This document shows positions 24,201 through 35,300 of a stretch of DNA of 64,000 nucleotides, in pieces (position 1 is the stretch's first letter; every line of letters starts with the position of its first letter). Made by a program: the position numbers and the translations under genes. The DNA is taken from assembly GCA_023238725.1 (NCBI GenBank), contig CM041547.1, positions 24,091,126 to 24,155,125 of the forward strand, read 5' to 3'. The DNA is from Scortum barcoo (Eukaryota > Chordata > Actinopteri > Centrarchiformes > Terapontidae). The notes below the pieces were generated by a model. That model did not search any database and was not told where the DNA came from. It saw only the letters and a list, made by a program, of their open reading frames with translations.

Positions 24201-26875
24201 TTCAATTCGACGTGGTTAAAGTCTCTGGCCATTGTACATTGTGTCAGAAATGTACATTTACATTAAATTTGAGTACAATCTGTTAATTAGTGAGCTATAG
24301 AGGTGCTAAGTTAATAACTTTATATTGCCAGCAGTGTAGTACAAACATTAGAGTGGTATCAATTTTCTCATTTAACTCTTAGCAAGAAAGCAAATAAGTC
24401 TTTTTTTCTTTTAAAATGTTTGATTTAGATACACTTATGTCAAAGAAATTGTTATTTTATGAGAGTTGGCAGAAAAGACTTAGAGAGCTCTTAAATAATC
24501 TGAAATGAGCTGTAATGAGTTTGTCAGCAGACAGAGTGTGTATGTCAGATACGTCTCCATGAATATGACTGTTCATGCTATTCAGCTGGTAGCCAAACAG
24601 CTGATGAATGAGCCAGTGATTGGGAAGAATGAATGATTATAATCAGCTAATGAAGTCTGAATTAAGTGCCTGAACTAACGTTATACCCCATTTATATGAC
24701 AGGAAACCTTTGTACTGGTGCTGGAGGGAAGAAGAAGAAGAAGATGATGTATGTAACCACCAAAAATGCAGGTAACAAAGCCTGGCCTGCAAAATGTGTT
24801 GTCATTTGTTTGGCCCTGTAGTTACAAGTAGTTTACACATTGGCCTAATTATTTACCTTTTTTGTCTTTCTTCTTTCTTCCACCCTCTCTCTTTTTTTGT
24901 CCTTCCTGCCTTCCTGCTTTCTGTCCTTAAATCATTCTCTTTTTTTTCCTCAGAGTTCGACAGACATGAAATATTGCTGTACGAGGAGGTGGCCAAGGTC
25001 CCCCCTTTCAAGAGGAAAACTCTGATTTTGATTGGTGCCCAGGGAGTGGGGCGGAGGAGACTAAAGAACAAGCTTCTACTGAGGGATCCACTTCTCTTTG
25101 GCACCACCATTCCATGTATGAAATCTGATATATTAAACTAATCTATTGCTAGGCACATTCAAGTTGTAGCCGTAGTTGCAGGGTTCATGTCATTTAATTT
25201 AATTAAGAGCAGGAACCAGCTGATACAGATAACAGATCTGCTTGTGCATACTTACCGTTGTTTTGTGTCTGTCAAAGACACCTCCAGAAAGTCCAAAAAG
25301 GGAGATCGTGAAAATCGCATGTACGCCTTCACCAGCCGCAGCAAGATGGAGACCGACATCAAGAATGGACGCTTCCTTGAACACGGAGAGTACGAAGGCA
25401 ACCTGTATGGAATCAAGATTGACTCCATACATGAGGTGGTGGAGGCTGGACGCGTCTGCATACTGGACGCCAATCCTCAGGTATGAACATGTCCCACCAC
25501 AAACATTTTGAGAAGGAACTTACCACCCTGCTTTGTGACCCATGCTTGATTTAAAAAAGCTAAAATGCTTCATCAGAAGGGGAACTGGAGGGTTGAATGA
25601 TAATTCTGTGTTCATCACAGAAGTATAACAGAGTCATTTGATCCATTTAGAAATAAAGATAACACTTTCTCACACTGGCGGTTCCATAAAGTAAAATCAT
25701 ACACACAGACTGGCCAGGAAAACAGAAATCCAGCGTACATTGTAATGGCATGCAAAGTCCTGCACAATATATATAAATAATCTTTGTTAGAATGTTAATT
25801 TTGAATTGTTGTAGCTACAGTCAGGTACGTGCTCATTCCACTTTATTGCCTTTTTTCAGCCTGTAATTTGTGATGTTGCTTAGGATTGTGTCATAATACA
25901 ATCCATCATATTTTTGTATCCATCATATATAGAAATGAGGTGGACAACATCAGTTACCACTGTAACACTGTCCAACACAGTAACACCTCAGTACAGTACA
26001 GTACAGTACAGTACAGTGGCCACTGAGGAGCTCCGTTCATTCAGATGAGTGTCACACGCTTTGCCCAAAGCATCATGATCACAGCTGGCATTAAAGGAGA
26101 ATACAAAGTTAGACATTCACTGTCTCCAGTCAGGAATCTCCAGCCAGTTGGAGGATAAATCCACTTGGTTAAACTCTTAAGGCAATCTTCTTTTCTAGTC
26201 TCTCAAGGTGCTGAGGACCTCTGAGTTCTTGCCCTACGTGGTGTTCCTTCAGTCTCCAGAGTTCGAAGTGCTCAAGGCGATGAACCACTCAGCCGTCGAG
26301 GCAGGCGTGGTCACCAAGACACTGACAGTAAGAAACACCTATGGCATGTTCATTTACATCAAGAGAAAACATTTTTGGCTCAGGAAGCAGCATAAAACTG
26401 GATCATTTACAGTAGTTAGAAGCTCAAGACTCTTATTTATTGGCTACATATATAATCATACAGGGTATAATCGTAGTGAAATGTACGACTATAAAGTAGA
26501 ATAAGAGAAAAGAAAATAGACAATAATCATGTTCACTATAGTATAACTTTGAAAAATAATGATAATAGTCTTATAGGTAGGTGGAGCGCGGCGAGGCCTC
26601 TCAGGCAGCACTGCCCGTTGAGCTCCAGACAGAGGCGAGGAGAGATCCTGTGATTCCAGTAAGACTCCAATAATAAGAACCTGTGTTTTCTGTCTCAGGA
26701 TGAAGAGCTTCAGAGGACGTGCAACGAGAGCACTAAAATCCAAGCGGCCTACGGGCACTACTTTGACCTCACCATCGTCAATGACAACCTGGATGAGACA
26801 TACCGCACCGTCAAGGCCGCCCTGGAAACGGTTTCTAAAAACCCCCAGTGGGTCCCCGTCACCTGGGTTTTCTAG
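10592..26875 (+). CDS. mpp2: MAGUK p55 scaffold protein, MPP2-like (13 coding exons, 552 aa)
   Basis: Coding exons: 10592-10622, 11275-11375, 11514-11666, 11881-12051, 12350-12457, 22467-22586, 22798-22929, 23093-23195, 24703-24771, 24954-25115, 25278-25480, 26199-26327 and 26699-26875. The phases agree at every junction and the total of 552 residues equals a human MPP2 isoform. Domain order: L27 region (about 25-130, with DLDLIYLKGIMES and later LLETHDSVAS), PDZ (about 138-218, AGEHLGVTFKVEGGELIIA), SH3 (about 229-298, VNQDDVNWWQ), basic HOOK (GKKKKKMMYVTTKNAEFD) and a guanylate-kinase domain (about 350-540). The GK domain has a degenerate P loop, GAQGVGRR, and ends in WVPVTWVF. Family knowledge: a membrane-associated scaffold at synapses and cell junctions, with a GK domain that binds proteins rather than phosphorylating GMP. 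The N-terminus MPVAS recalls MPP2. The donor after exon 2 (CTG|GTGTGG) is weak. PALS2 (MPP6) is the nearest alternative, but the PYY neighbour favours mpp2. Confidence 0.93.
11214..11252. repeat. (GT)n microsatellite just upstream of mpp2 exon 2
   Basis: A long GT run ends about 20 bases before the exon 2 acceptor (TATAG|TACCCCAG), taking the place of a normal polypyrimidine tract. Confidence 0.9.
12575..13010. repeat. Internally repetitive dispersed element (GAATG/TGAAATG-rich), left part
   Basis: The sequence repeats a loose unit containing AAACTGGATAGCTG, GTTGAAT, CCTGAAATGT and GATGTGGAATA several times. The same words recur at 20750-22140. The two blocks may be parts of one fish element split by about 7.7 kb of later insertions. 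Confidence 0.6.
13611..14255. mobile_element. Solo LTR of a retrotransposon (645 bp) with 5-bp target duplication
   Basis: The element starts TGTTACGTCCCC and ends GGCATGTAACA, so it has TG...CA ends with the inverted 6-mer TGTTAC/GTAACA. It is flanked on both sides by the same pentamer AATGG (13606-13610 and 14256-14260). Removing the element plus one AATGG rejoins a sequence that resembles a common fish repeat (GGAAAAACTCC ... GGGAAAAAGGAAGAAACC). An internal AATAAA lies near 13784. There is no coding sequence, which fits a solo LTR left by recombination between two LTRs. The 5-bp duplication is usual for Gypsy-type and retrovirus-like integration, but the family cannot be assigned here. 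Confidence 0.8.
14431..14483. repeat. Fragment of a common teleost dispersed repeat
   Basis: AGCAATTTGGGGTTCACTGT followed by CTTGCTCAAGGACACTTTGACAC is a sequence I recognise as recurring in many teleost genomes. No gene is present. Confidence 0.55.
15722..15826. repeat. Nested inverted repeat, possible transposon terminus or small foldback element
   Basis: The outer arms are CATGTGGGATCGTCC at the left and GGACGACCCCCCACATG at the right. The inner arms GCAGCCAGG (15776-15784) and CCTGGCTGC (15798-15806) are a perfect 9-base match. The roughly 105-base foldback lies just beyond the 3' side of the Helentron relic and could be its terminal hairpin or an independent MITE. Confidence 0.6.
16003..16236 (-). 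pseudogene. Remnant of the Helentron apurinic-like endonuclease domain
   Basis: The translated words CLTETHLQGS and SLHLDGYMFKRNRNVS match the start of the endonuclease (EEP) domain that follows the helicase in fish Helentrons (recalled from family knowledge). Only the first part is seen, and the rest is missing or too decayed. It overlaps the end of the helicase reading frame in another frame, which indicates a frameshift. Confidence 0.6.
16151..17700 (-). pseudogene. Helentron PIF1-like helicase, broken
   Basis: The C-terminal part (16151-17068) is an open frame of 305 codons with helicase motifs GARVMITRNINV and MAYVALSRVTYLSGLHIL. The last is the motif VI region with the catalytic Arg. 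The N-terminal part (about 17070-17660) reads FFFYINGGAGTGKSHLIKC, a clean Walker A, followed by a TGA where an Arg codon is usual. It continues to FGGMSVLAVGDFYQLPPV, the motif III region. At least two in-frame stops and a frameshift separate the parts, so no working helicase is encoded. Confidence 0.85.
17962..18551 (-). pseudogene. Helentron Rep-helicase linker region, frameshifted
   Basis: Two overlapping minus-strand frames (18246-18551 and 17962-18390) carry the region between Rep and helicase. Recognisable pieces include ACGLHMKQCTCSVVFVQTDD and RTNDKLAVIKYRRFSQDKNP. The overlap shows a frameshift near 18250-18390. Confidence 0.6.
18627..19232 (-). pseudogene. Helentron rolling-circle Rep (HUH) domain, truncated and frameshifted
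   Basis: Just upstream of the Met at 19192 the open frame reads CPHIHCLIWVEGAPVF, containing the His-hydrophobic-His metal motif of HUH endonucleases. The downstream part reads DCWVNSYNPYLL and AYSCIAYISSYISK, with the paired tyrosines of the Rep active site. The two pieces are separated by a frameshift at about 18900. Upstream of the HUH motif a stop and then the TA tract end the similarity, so the Rep N-terminus is lost. Confidence 0.8.
19242..19280. repeat. (TA)n microsatellite between the Helentron and Tc1 relics
   Basis: An uninterrupted TA run of about 39 bases. Tc1 elements insert at TA, so this tract may mark the insertion site. Confidence 0.95.
19290..19912 (+). pseudogene. Internally deleted Tc1/mariner transposase
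   Basis: The first part (19296-19635) encodes the paired helix-turn-helix DNA-binding region, with RRGGGHRRATTQQQDRYLRL and [20 protein letters not shown]. The second part (from about 19627, after a frame change and a stop) encodes the C-terminal catalytic end, with LLMQDYARPHVV and WPARSPDLNPTEHIWDIMS. The region between, which normally holds the first catalytic Asp, is missing: reading passes from VLTAVH straight to VLTRGSLTAI. It cannot encode an active enzyme. The 3' end runs into TG/TA-rich sequence and no terminal inverted repeats were found by eye. Confidence 0.88.
20750..22211. repeat. Internally repetitive dispersed element, right part, with a recognisable fish repeat end
   Basis: Blocks at 20750-21040 and 21790-22130 repeat the GTTGAATGATGCCTGAAATG and GGATGTGGAATATTTGAA words seen at 12575-13010. 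The right end, GAATTTGTCCGTAGAAGAAC then GGTGCTTTCAGCATTCACAC, is a sequence I recognise as a recurrent teleost repeat end. A GT microsatellite (21226-21260) sits inside the interval. Confidence 0.55.
24003..24075. repeat. Dispersed fish repeat (CAAGAATCTTTATTGTCATC family)
   Basis: The words AATCTTTATTGTCATCATG and ATAATGAAATTAAG are repeated in diverged form at 53785-53830 (CAAGAATTTATTGTCATAATG ... GAAATTCT). It lies inside mpp2 intron 8. Confidence 0.55.
24155..24240. repeat. Foldback: 12-base perfect inverted repeat around ~62 bases
   Basis: AATGTACAATGG at 24155-24166 is exactly complementary to CCATTGTACATT at 24229-24240. It is MITE-like in form, without a clear target duplication. 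Confidence 0.6.
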
Positions 26876-27104
26876 AAGGAGGCTGTGGAGAGCAGGAGAG
26901 GGAGGGAACGTATAGCAGCAGTGTGTGAAGATCCATTATTTAAACAGGATTATATGTTTCTGTACAGGGAGGAGGGGATGCAAAAAAGTAGGGGAAAGAT
27001 GGAGGCAGAAAAGATTAGTGAAGTCCTGAATGTCAGAAATTCACAGATGTGTGTGTGTATGTGTTTGTGTGTGTGGGCAGGCCCTGTTTAAACTCTACAG
27101 CTGA

Positions 27105-27300
27105 TTGTCTAAAGTGCATGGCAAGTGCATTTAGGGGGTGCAAAATAATGTCCAATGCACGAAGGGGTTGTATTTAGTCCTTAAATAGTAACAGGTGGGT
27201 TTGGGGGCATAATATGAAGTACCAATCAGAGTGTCATCTCTCATTGCCTTTAAAATCATTGCTATTTGAATGGCAGATTTAACAAGTTGGAAAAGTGAAC
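27105..27300. repeat. Possible degraded non-autonomous DNA transposon copy
   Basis: The words AAGTGCATTTAGGGGGTG and ACCAATCAGAGTGTCATCTC ... CATTGCCTTTAA resemble a very common teleost repeat recalled from memory. The copy is diverged and its ends are not defined. Confidence 0.4.
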
Positions 27301-30300
27301 AGTTTTCTGCAGAGGAATTGTCGACCTGGCTGAATACTGTGTCTTTTTAATAGCAGAAAAATACTTTGCCATTGACTTTAGACCAGGCTTTTGTCGGTCA
27401 GTCGCGTTCTGCTGCCTCAACATTGCAATGTACAATGCATCTGACCACGCCACATTTTCAGACCAACATGCCCATCAGCACACAGATTGGTGTGAGTATG
27501 TTACATTTGCTACTTACACAACGTGGGCACCGGGCTTCAAAATGATGACTGTGTCAGTGGTGAAATTAGCACTGACATTTGTGCTGTGTTATGTATCGCT
27601 TTCAGCCGGGTACACAGGGCGCTGTATGTGTGTGTGTGTGAGTGTGTGTCTGTTTGTACTTTTATATGCTTTGAAATTTGTGCCATTACTGATGATCATC
27701 AGCAGACTTTGTCATTGTTTACATTTCATGATCAGACAGGTCAGCACTGATGGTTACAGTTATCTGCAAGCTATGAGGTTGAGTACAGTTTTTTTAGTTA
27801 AACTTGAAACCTGAAAACCTGATTATTTTTTACTTAATTGACCAAAAAGACACACTAAATGTTGGAAATAACCATCACAACTTACAAGAGACCAAACAGA
27901 TATCTTAAAACTGCTTATTATTTTGTCTGGCAGTCCAAAAATCCAAAAGTCTTCAATTTATTGAAGAAAATTTTTAAAGACAGGTCTTTTCTATTGTTGT
28001 CATTACATCATTTTTTTATGATGGATTCTTTTATTGATATGTGCAACACATCAGTTGCTGAGAAAAGCACAATAATGCAGATGCCACAGATTTCCTCATT
28101 ATAAATGAGTTTTTATCGAAGAATGTTACAAACCTCACAGTCCATCTGTTTTTTCTGTTTTCTGTCTGTGTTGTAAGCATAGCCCACCTTTCTTCTTGTT
28201 CTTTATTCATTGTAGTTATACACACACTCACTGGCACTGCAAGACCACCACATTATATAGGCAATGGAAAAGAAGAAATAAAATGCTACATGTCCCCCCC
28301 AATGCTACAATCATCTTGGGGGTTCAATGGAATGGCATATTTACCAGCAGCATACCACTCTACAGATCAGTATATGCCACAAAACCACTAGTCGCATATA
28401 CAAAAAAATGTATACATTTTTTGCAGTGGCATTTTTTTACTGGACGTAACTCTTTGTTTCATATTATAATTTTATATCACATGTGCATTGTCAATTTGAT
28501 CATTTCTTTTACTTGGTAGTTTGAACTATTTTTTCTAAGTAGCTTTAGTTTACCACTCTAGCTGGCTCCCTTGGGCACCTTTGCTGAAGTTCAGCTTTTT
28601 TCTGTGTGAAGTCAGCAGTAGCTTGTAATGCTATGCTTGCAAATAAGGTTCCTACTGCTTATGTGAAGATTTATGATGGCTAGCAAATAAGCTGTTACCT
28701 AGTCAGCTACAGCGGCTTCACTTTGGGCTGACACTAACTGTACAGTGGTTTAAAATCATTAAGGAACGTATATGAAGAAGCATCTCATGGAATAGAAAGT
28801 TGCACCTATGTAACAGACTTCACAGGGTGTATTCTTGTTATTTTACTGGTATTGGAGCAGTCAGTCAAATTGTTGGTTATAATAAGGCAATCGTGTTGAA
28901 ACAAAACCACCTATCAGATGAGGTACGGCTGAAGCTGACTTTATCTGGCAAATTATAAGCTTAGAATATCTCAATATAAAGTCAGTTGGATATATTAGTT
29001 TAAAAAAGGTCAGTTCCCAGGCAGACACAGTCAGTGTTACCCAAGATCTAACAGTGTGGTTGACAGAGGAGGCATTACGTTGTTTGAAACCATATAAACA
29101 CACAGACACACATAGAAACACTGTAGTAAAACATTTCATGTCATAGGAATTGGTAATTCTGTTCATCACTCACACTCATCATACCTAATTTGCACTTTTT
29201 ATTTTGTAGTGTGTTGTATATATGGACTCAGCTGTAAACAGTTTGTAGATAGCATGTAGATACACAGTGATAATAATAGATACTGAATTAGTAGGTATGA
29301 GATTCTTGCCTAGTATTTACAGTATGTGACACTTAAGTGATAACTTTCAGAATGTCATCAGTATAGACATGCATACAGAAGCCTACGAGTGACCAACATA
29401 ACAGAACGACAGAAGTGGCAGAAACCCAACAAAACTGAATTACTTCAAACTGTAAGTCTGAAGGTGTCGAAAATGTTGTGATGGGCTCTCCTGGCTGCTG
29501 TCCATGTAACACTGTCCATGGTGCCAACTGAAGAAAGCTCCTTGAGCAGCTTGTTTGTACTCAGATGTTTTATTGTGGCAGCTACTGAATACTTTTGATG
29601 CACAATGAATTGTTCAGTGATAAATCAGAAAAATAGGTGTTTTAGAGGAGACCATTTTTGTGGCTCGTTCTTTGTTTAAAAAAAAAAAAAAAAAAGCATT
29701 TATATTTATGCTCTCGTTTTTCAGAATGGCTTGGAAATAGCAGATATTTGTCCGGCAGCTATATTGGGATCTCTGGAGTGTTTGTTGATGAGTTACACCG
29801 CATGTGTTGCTCTCCTGAGGACATTCCAAAACCTCACTGTGTCCTTTTTCTATGGAATCTCTCGAATGCAATAAACCAATTTTTGTCACTGTATCTTCAG
29901 TTTAATACAACCATATCTCTGAAGTAATTTGGCTTCAACCAAGTCATTCTCACCACTGAATGGTTTTATTCCTGAAAGCTACATAACAAGATTTTTAAAC
30001 TTGAGGTTTTAGTAAAACAAGTGATTCAGTATTATACAAAAGAATGGTCCAAATCTATCCTGACTTTTATTGTATTCTCAATGATCAACTATTTTGGTAG
30101 GCCAAGCAGTACTCCTGATGATGTTGATGTGCAAAATCAGTGCTTTTTTCAATTCAGTAGGCTCTAGGTTAAGGGACAGTGAGTCAAGCTTGAACCTTGT
30201 AATATTGTTGTAGACATTGTTCATGCTTCTGTCTATACTGAATAAATTATTGATTTGATTGAACTCTTTTGTGATTTTTTTTCTTCTGCACACAGAATTT

Positions 30301-30620
30301 CTTTCTTCACTGTGGTTACAGTGTTTCACTAAGACACTATACAACATAACAGTGCATTGTTTTACATGTAAATGGCTGAATGTCCTGACTGCCAGACCTC
30401 AGGTGGTCATGGTGGACAGTCACACCTCCAAACCCCTCATTCCTAACAGAGGTTGTGTTCTTGGTGTTCCTGCTGTGCTCCCTATACACACATGACTGTG
30501 AACAGCTTAAACTCTAACACGTACACCTGCTGGACAGGAGCTTAGTGAACTGCAATCATGTGAAACCAAGTTTGAATTCTCCCACACTGTCAGCATGGAG
30601 CTTATTAGAAGACATTGTTT

Positions 30621-30674
30621 AGATTAGATTAGATTAGATTAGATTAGATTAGATTAGATTAGATTAGATTAGAT
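30621..30674. repeat. (AGATT)n satellite
   Basis: About eleven perfect AGATT units. Confidence 0.95.
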
Positions 30675-31105
30675 TTAGGCATCAAAATGACAATATGAAA
30701 CAACACATTATTACACTGTGGCCACAGCTCTTTAAGTACTTAGTGGATCATGTACTGTAGTTACTAGATGTAGATGAGAGAAGAGATGAGAGGTAGTTTG
30801 GGAGCTACAACAGCAGAGCTTCATAAATTAATAGATGGTTGTTTCTTCTTGTCTATGAGGAGGTCTGTCCAACTGTGTGATTCTGAGTATGACATTTGTC
30901 ATTTGTGATAAAGTATAATGCAATATGACACACAGGGAGTGTTGATGGGGCAGCATGACAATACAGAATATCTCCATAGTCAGGGGAAAGGTTGACTGAG
31001 CAATAGTTTTGGATGTTGGTAGAAGGCAGACAACATTTAATTCTGTACAGCCAAGCTTGATCTTAAGGCTGTAATGGCAGGATAGTCACTGATGGAGGAG
31101 AGTAC

Positions 31106-31519
31106 TACACTACCAGTCACAAGTTTGGACACACCTTCTCATTCAATGTTTTTCTTTATTTTTTTATTATTTTCTACATTGTAGATTAATACTGAAAACA
31201 GAGTAGCCACCTTTTGATTTGATGACAGCTTTGCACACTCTTGGCTTTCTCTCAATCAGCTTCATGAGGTGGTCACCTGGAATGGTTTTCAGTTAACAGG
31301 ATGTGCCTTTCCAAGGGTTCATTTGTGGAATTTCTTGCCTTCTTAATGTGTTTGAGACTGTCAAATCAAAAGGTGGCTACTCTGAAAAATAAAAAATATT
31401 AAAACATATTCTGGTTTGTTTAACACTTTTTTCTTTACTACATAATTCCATATGTGTTCTTTCATAGTTTTGATGTCTTCAGTATTAATCTACAATGTAC
31501 AACATTGACTGGTAGTGTA
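31106..31519. mobile_element. Tc1/mariner-type MITE (414 bp)
   Basis: The ends are a perfect 14-base inverted repeat, TACACTACCAGTCA at 31106-31119 and TGACTGGTAGTGTA at 31506-31519. Both begin with TA, the usual target. Inside there are two further inverted pairs: 31200-31222 with 31361-31383 (23 bases, perfect), and an outer pair around 31180 and 31485 (GTAGATTAATACTGAA and TTCAGTATTAATCTAC). The whole element could fold into a long hairpin. There is no transposase, so movement would depend on another element. Confidence 0.88.
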
Positions 31520-32351
31520 TATACTGCCATTTAATGCATTTAAAACAAGTCTGTCATTAAGATGTCATAATTGAAAGACATTAGCAGATTGAATACTTTA
31601 AGGACATATTTATATTTCTTTCTTCTTATATTTTCTAATTATTGTTTTAATTCTTCTGGTAATTATTATTCTGTATTGCCCTTTTAGTACAGCATCAAAA
31701 GTATGTAACACTGCATTACACAGCACATGCAGGATGAATATAATCCTAAACACATACATGCACCTCAGCCCATTTACCCAGAGAGTCAAGTGGTCCAAAG
31801 TATCCCGTTCACAGCATCTCAGCTCTGAAAGCATCTTTGTTCCTAATCATGCAGTGGAACTACTATAATTTCAGCTATACAGTAAAATGTTGGAAAAATC
31901 TTCATCCCAAGGCAGTTTAAGTATTGAGCCACAAATTGGTGCACGGCATGTTCACCAGTCAGAACAAAGCGTGTGGAGGTGATAAACAAGCAGCCCTCTC
32001 TTCTCTGCCAGTCTCATGTCCTCGGTGTGGAGAATGTATCTGCTCTGCTCTTTGTGGGCTCAGAATTTCCTAAATGTCATGTGCTTTTATGCCATCCCTT
32101 AGGAAGCTATCTGCCTCTTCCATCTCCCCACCCTTCACTTCACTCCTCTCACTCTTTTTGAGGGAAAGCCTTATTGGAGAGTAGCTTTTTCTCTTTCTTC
32201 ACTTCTGATTTTCATCCTTCACTCCTACCTTCTATCTGGATCATTCTCATAGTCTACCTCAGTGTTTTCTTCTGTATTTGCTTTTTTCCTTTCCTTCTCT
32301 GCTCTCCATCCTTCTGTCAGTGCAGTATATTGGGCACCCAGCTATCCTGAT

Positions 32352-35300
32352 ATGTGGTGGTGGCTGCTTGGTGTATTGAGCTGCGTGCTGCTGGCAGGGG
32401 TGGTCATCTTCTTCCTGGCCACCGGGCAACGCTACAAGGTGTTCAGTGAGAAGTGCCTGAGGCCGGCAGGACCCCTGATCACCGACAGCCGACAGAGGGA
32501 CGAAAGGCTGAAGAGAGGTAAGAAAGCTGCTTTCTGATACCAAGTCCTTGGCCTTGTGTTTCTCCATGGTTGGCAGATACCGAACTGTGAACTGTGTACT
32601 AGAGATTTGTACTGTACTTCAATATCAATTTAAGAGTTTATGACCAAATTCAATCTATCCATCCATCCATCCATCCATCCATCCATCCATCCATCCATCC
32701 ATGTTTCTGACAGTTTGGTCAAAAACATGCACACTAGTAGCCCGTTGGAGGTCATTTTGTAGGGCTCTGGCTGTGTTCCTCTTATTCCTCCTCGCACAAA
32801 GGAGCAGATACTGCTCCTGCTGCTGGGTTGATGTCCTTTTATGACCCAGTCCAGCTCTTGTCATGTAATGGTGTCTCCTCCATGCTCTAACCACACGTAA
32901 AGATGTGCTGGACTACCTGTACCTGTTAATGGGCTGCAGATACTGCTTCATGATACCAGTAGTGACAAGGACACTAGCAACACACAAATCTAGAGAAGAA
33001 TCTCAGGAAAGATAGGGGGTTGTCTTGCTTAATTTGCAGGAAAACAGGTGAAACTTTTGTCATTTTTCAAGGTGTGCCTGCAAGACTCGACATGTGTTTT
33101 GGGTCATAATTCAGCGTGTCAGGCATGTCTCTGAAGAATAGGATGGTTGTTCTGTCTGTTTGATGTGCGGTATCATTCTCTCTCCTCGTTGTGTCTTTAC
33201 ATACACCCTTTGGTTACTGCCAGAAACCTCAAACTTGGATTTTTTAGTAGACTGAAAAGTCATCCACTGTGAGATGCTGCTATTTCTTAGCCCACCCCGG
33301 GCATTTGGCCTTGTTTCCCCTCCTGAGATGTGGTTTAGAAACTACTTGTCCTCTGAGACCACTTTGAGACAGCCTTCTTTTGACAGTACTTTTGCTGATT
33401 GGGCTCTTGTGTTTATTATTAAGCAAATTCTGCATCGCTTTTCTATCTCTAAAGAAACTAAACTACTGTTGGTCTGCTTGATCATGCCTTGGATACAGCT
33501 ATCCAGTTTGATATATCAGCAAAACATTTTAGAGTTCCATGCATCTTCCTCAGAAAGCTTTAGTGTCGCCATGATTTGGTGCTGAGAACGCCCCCCTTTG
33601 TATTTGTATTTCTATACAATTTTTTATTCATACGTTATCAACATTAGGTGCTGATTCCAGATGAGAACATTTTGAAAAGGAGAGTTAACTGTTAATAAAG
33701 GCATGTTTAACTGCTAATAAATGCATAATAGTATGTAAAAGTATGTATTAATCTTTATAAAACAGGAAAAAAGCTTAATAAAGCTTTAACAGTGACACAA
33801 TAAATAGATTGCATGGCTATTATAAACTATTATGAGGGAATCTGTGAGGCTGTTATTAACTTTCTTAAGCTGTCTATAAAGTAGAAAAGCACCATTTGGA
33901 GTTTTAATGCATTATGAGTCAGTCTCAGTATAATACTGATGCCTCTTTATGGCTGCCAAATCACTGAGCTGTTCCACTGAGCTGCTTTAACGCTACAGTC
34001 AGGATTTAGAAGACAGTGGACTTAACTAAAAAATTTCAGTGAGTACAACTTCCAGGTTGCTCCAGCGCGCCTCCAAAGCTCATCCCTACAGCAACACTCA
34101 TCTAATCTTTGCATACATATTTTCACATATAGTAGTATATGTAAGTATGTAAGTATATGTAAACTATTGTTTTTTCATAGCTTGGTTGTTCATTGTGATG
34201 GAGTGGAATCTGTGCAGGAGCAGAGATTGAAGCTTTGTCAGATACTCTGTTCTTATTGGTTTCTTTTGATTCAGGTGTCGTGGATTCTGGTCAAATGGCC
34301 TTAAAGGTAGCATGTGGAGCCAGAGGAGTCTGATTTACTATCAGGACATCGAGACAGTTTTAGCAAAGATGGTCATTTTGAAATAAGTTACCTACTTCTG
34401 CTTTAACAAGTATCTTAATAGTAAACATCTTTCTGACGCTATTATTAACATTTAGAATGTAAAGCATCACTCAAGTGTTTGCATCACTCTACATCCATCC
34501 TCACACTTAACAGAGAAAGTAGAGAGATTTATCATGCAATTAAATACCTCTATGTCTTTGCTGAAGATGCCAAGGAAGTGTTCTCAAAAATACAATGTGT
34601 GCTTCCCTGCAGGGTTTCGTGAGGACCGTGTTCCCCCTGCTCTGGATGCAGTGGTGATTGGCAGCGGTGTGGGAGGTTTGACAGCAGCAGCACTTTTGTC
34701 CAAAGCTGGAAAGAGGGTTGTGATTTTGGAGCAACATGATCAGGCTGGAGGCTGCACACACACCTTCCAGAATAAAGGATTTGAGTTTGATGTGGGTAAG
34801 AAGGCCAAGTAAACATCCTTTCCATGCAGCTGAAGCCTACCTCTGTATTCACTTGCAGTTTCAGATTTTCTTCCAACGGCTGAAAGATCATTACTAATGT
34901 TCAAAGCTGGCTAGGAAAGGTATTCAGCTGAATTAAGTGGTTGTTGATAATGATAAAAATGTTAATTAACTCTATGTACAGGATATGGTATGATGAACAA
35001 TACAGTCATTCAAATACATTTGCATTCAGGACATTTAGTCGATTTCGTTAAAGCTAAAAGATAAACTGAACTCCTACACATGTCACCATGCTAAGATATA
35101 TCAGAGCATCATGAACCACATGTGTGATGGCTGCTCTGGGGGATAGTGGCCCAGTTATTAATGCAAAGACAATTTCAAATATTTGTAATGTTAAAGATAA
35201 TGCCGTCAAACAAAGCTGCCCTGTTGTTATCAGCACAGCTTCAAATCACCTGCAACAGCTGATTTTGTGTGTACATATTTAGCAACAAGTAACCTGTGGA

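Larger units (their letters stand above)
26876..32351. other. mpp2 3' region and intergenic interval, no gene recognised
   Basis: The 3' UTR of mpp2 must begin here, but the polyadenylation site cannot be chosen: no AATAAA follows closely. The interval holds a possible dispersed repeat (27105-27300), an A tract at 29679-29695, a pentanucleotide satellite and a MITE. The longer open frames (27428-27814, 28196-28519 and 28861-29169 on the minus strand) look like chance frames in A+T-rich DNA. The start of retsat is just to the right. Confidence 0.5.

Noticed and set aside
27428..27814. 128-codon frame downstream of mpp2
   Set aside because: It contains a GT-tract translation (CMCVCVSVC), shows no domain and overlaps repeat-like DNA.
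30621..32702. Arrays of short direct repeats considered as a CRISPR-like array
   Set aside because: They are perfect penta- and tetranucleotide microsatellites without spacers, in a vertebrate genome.
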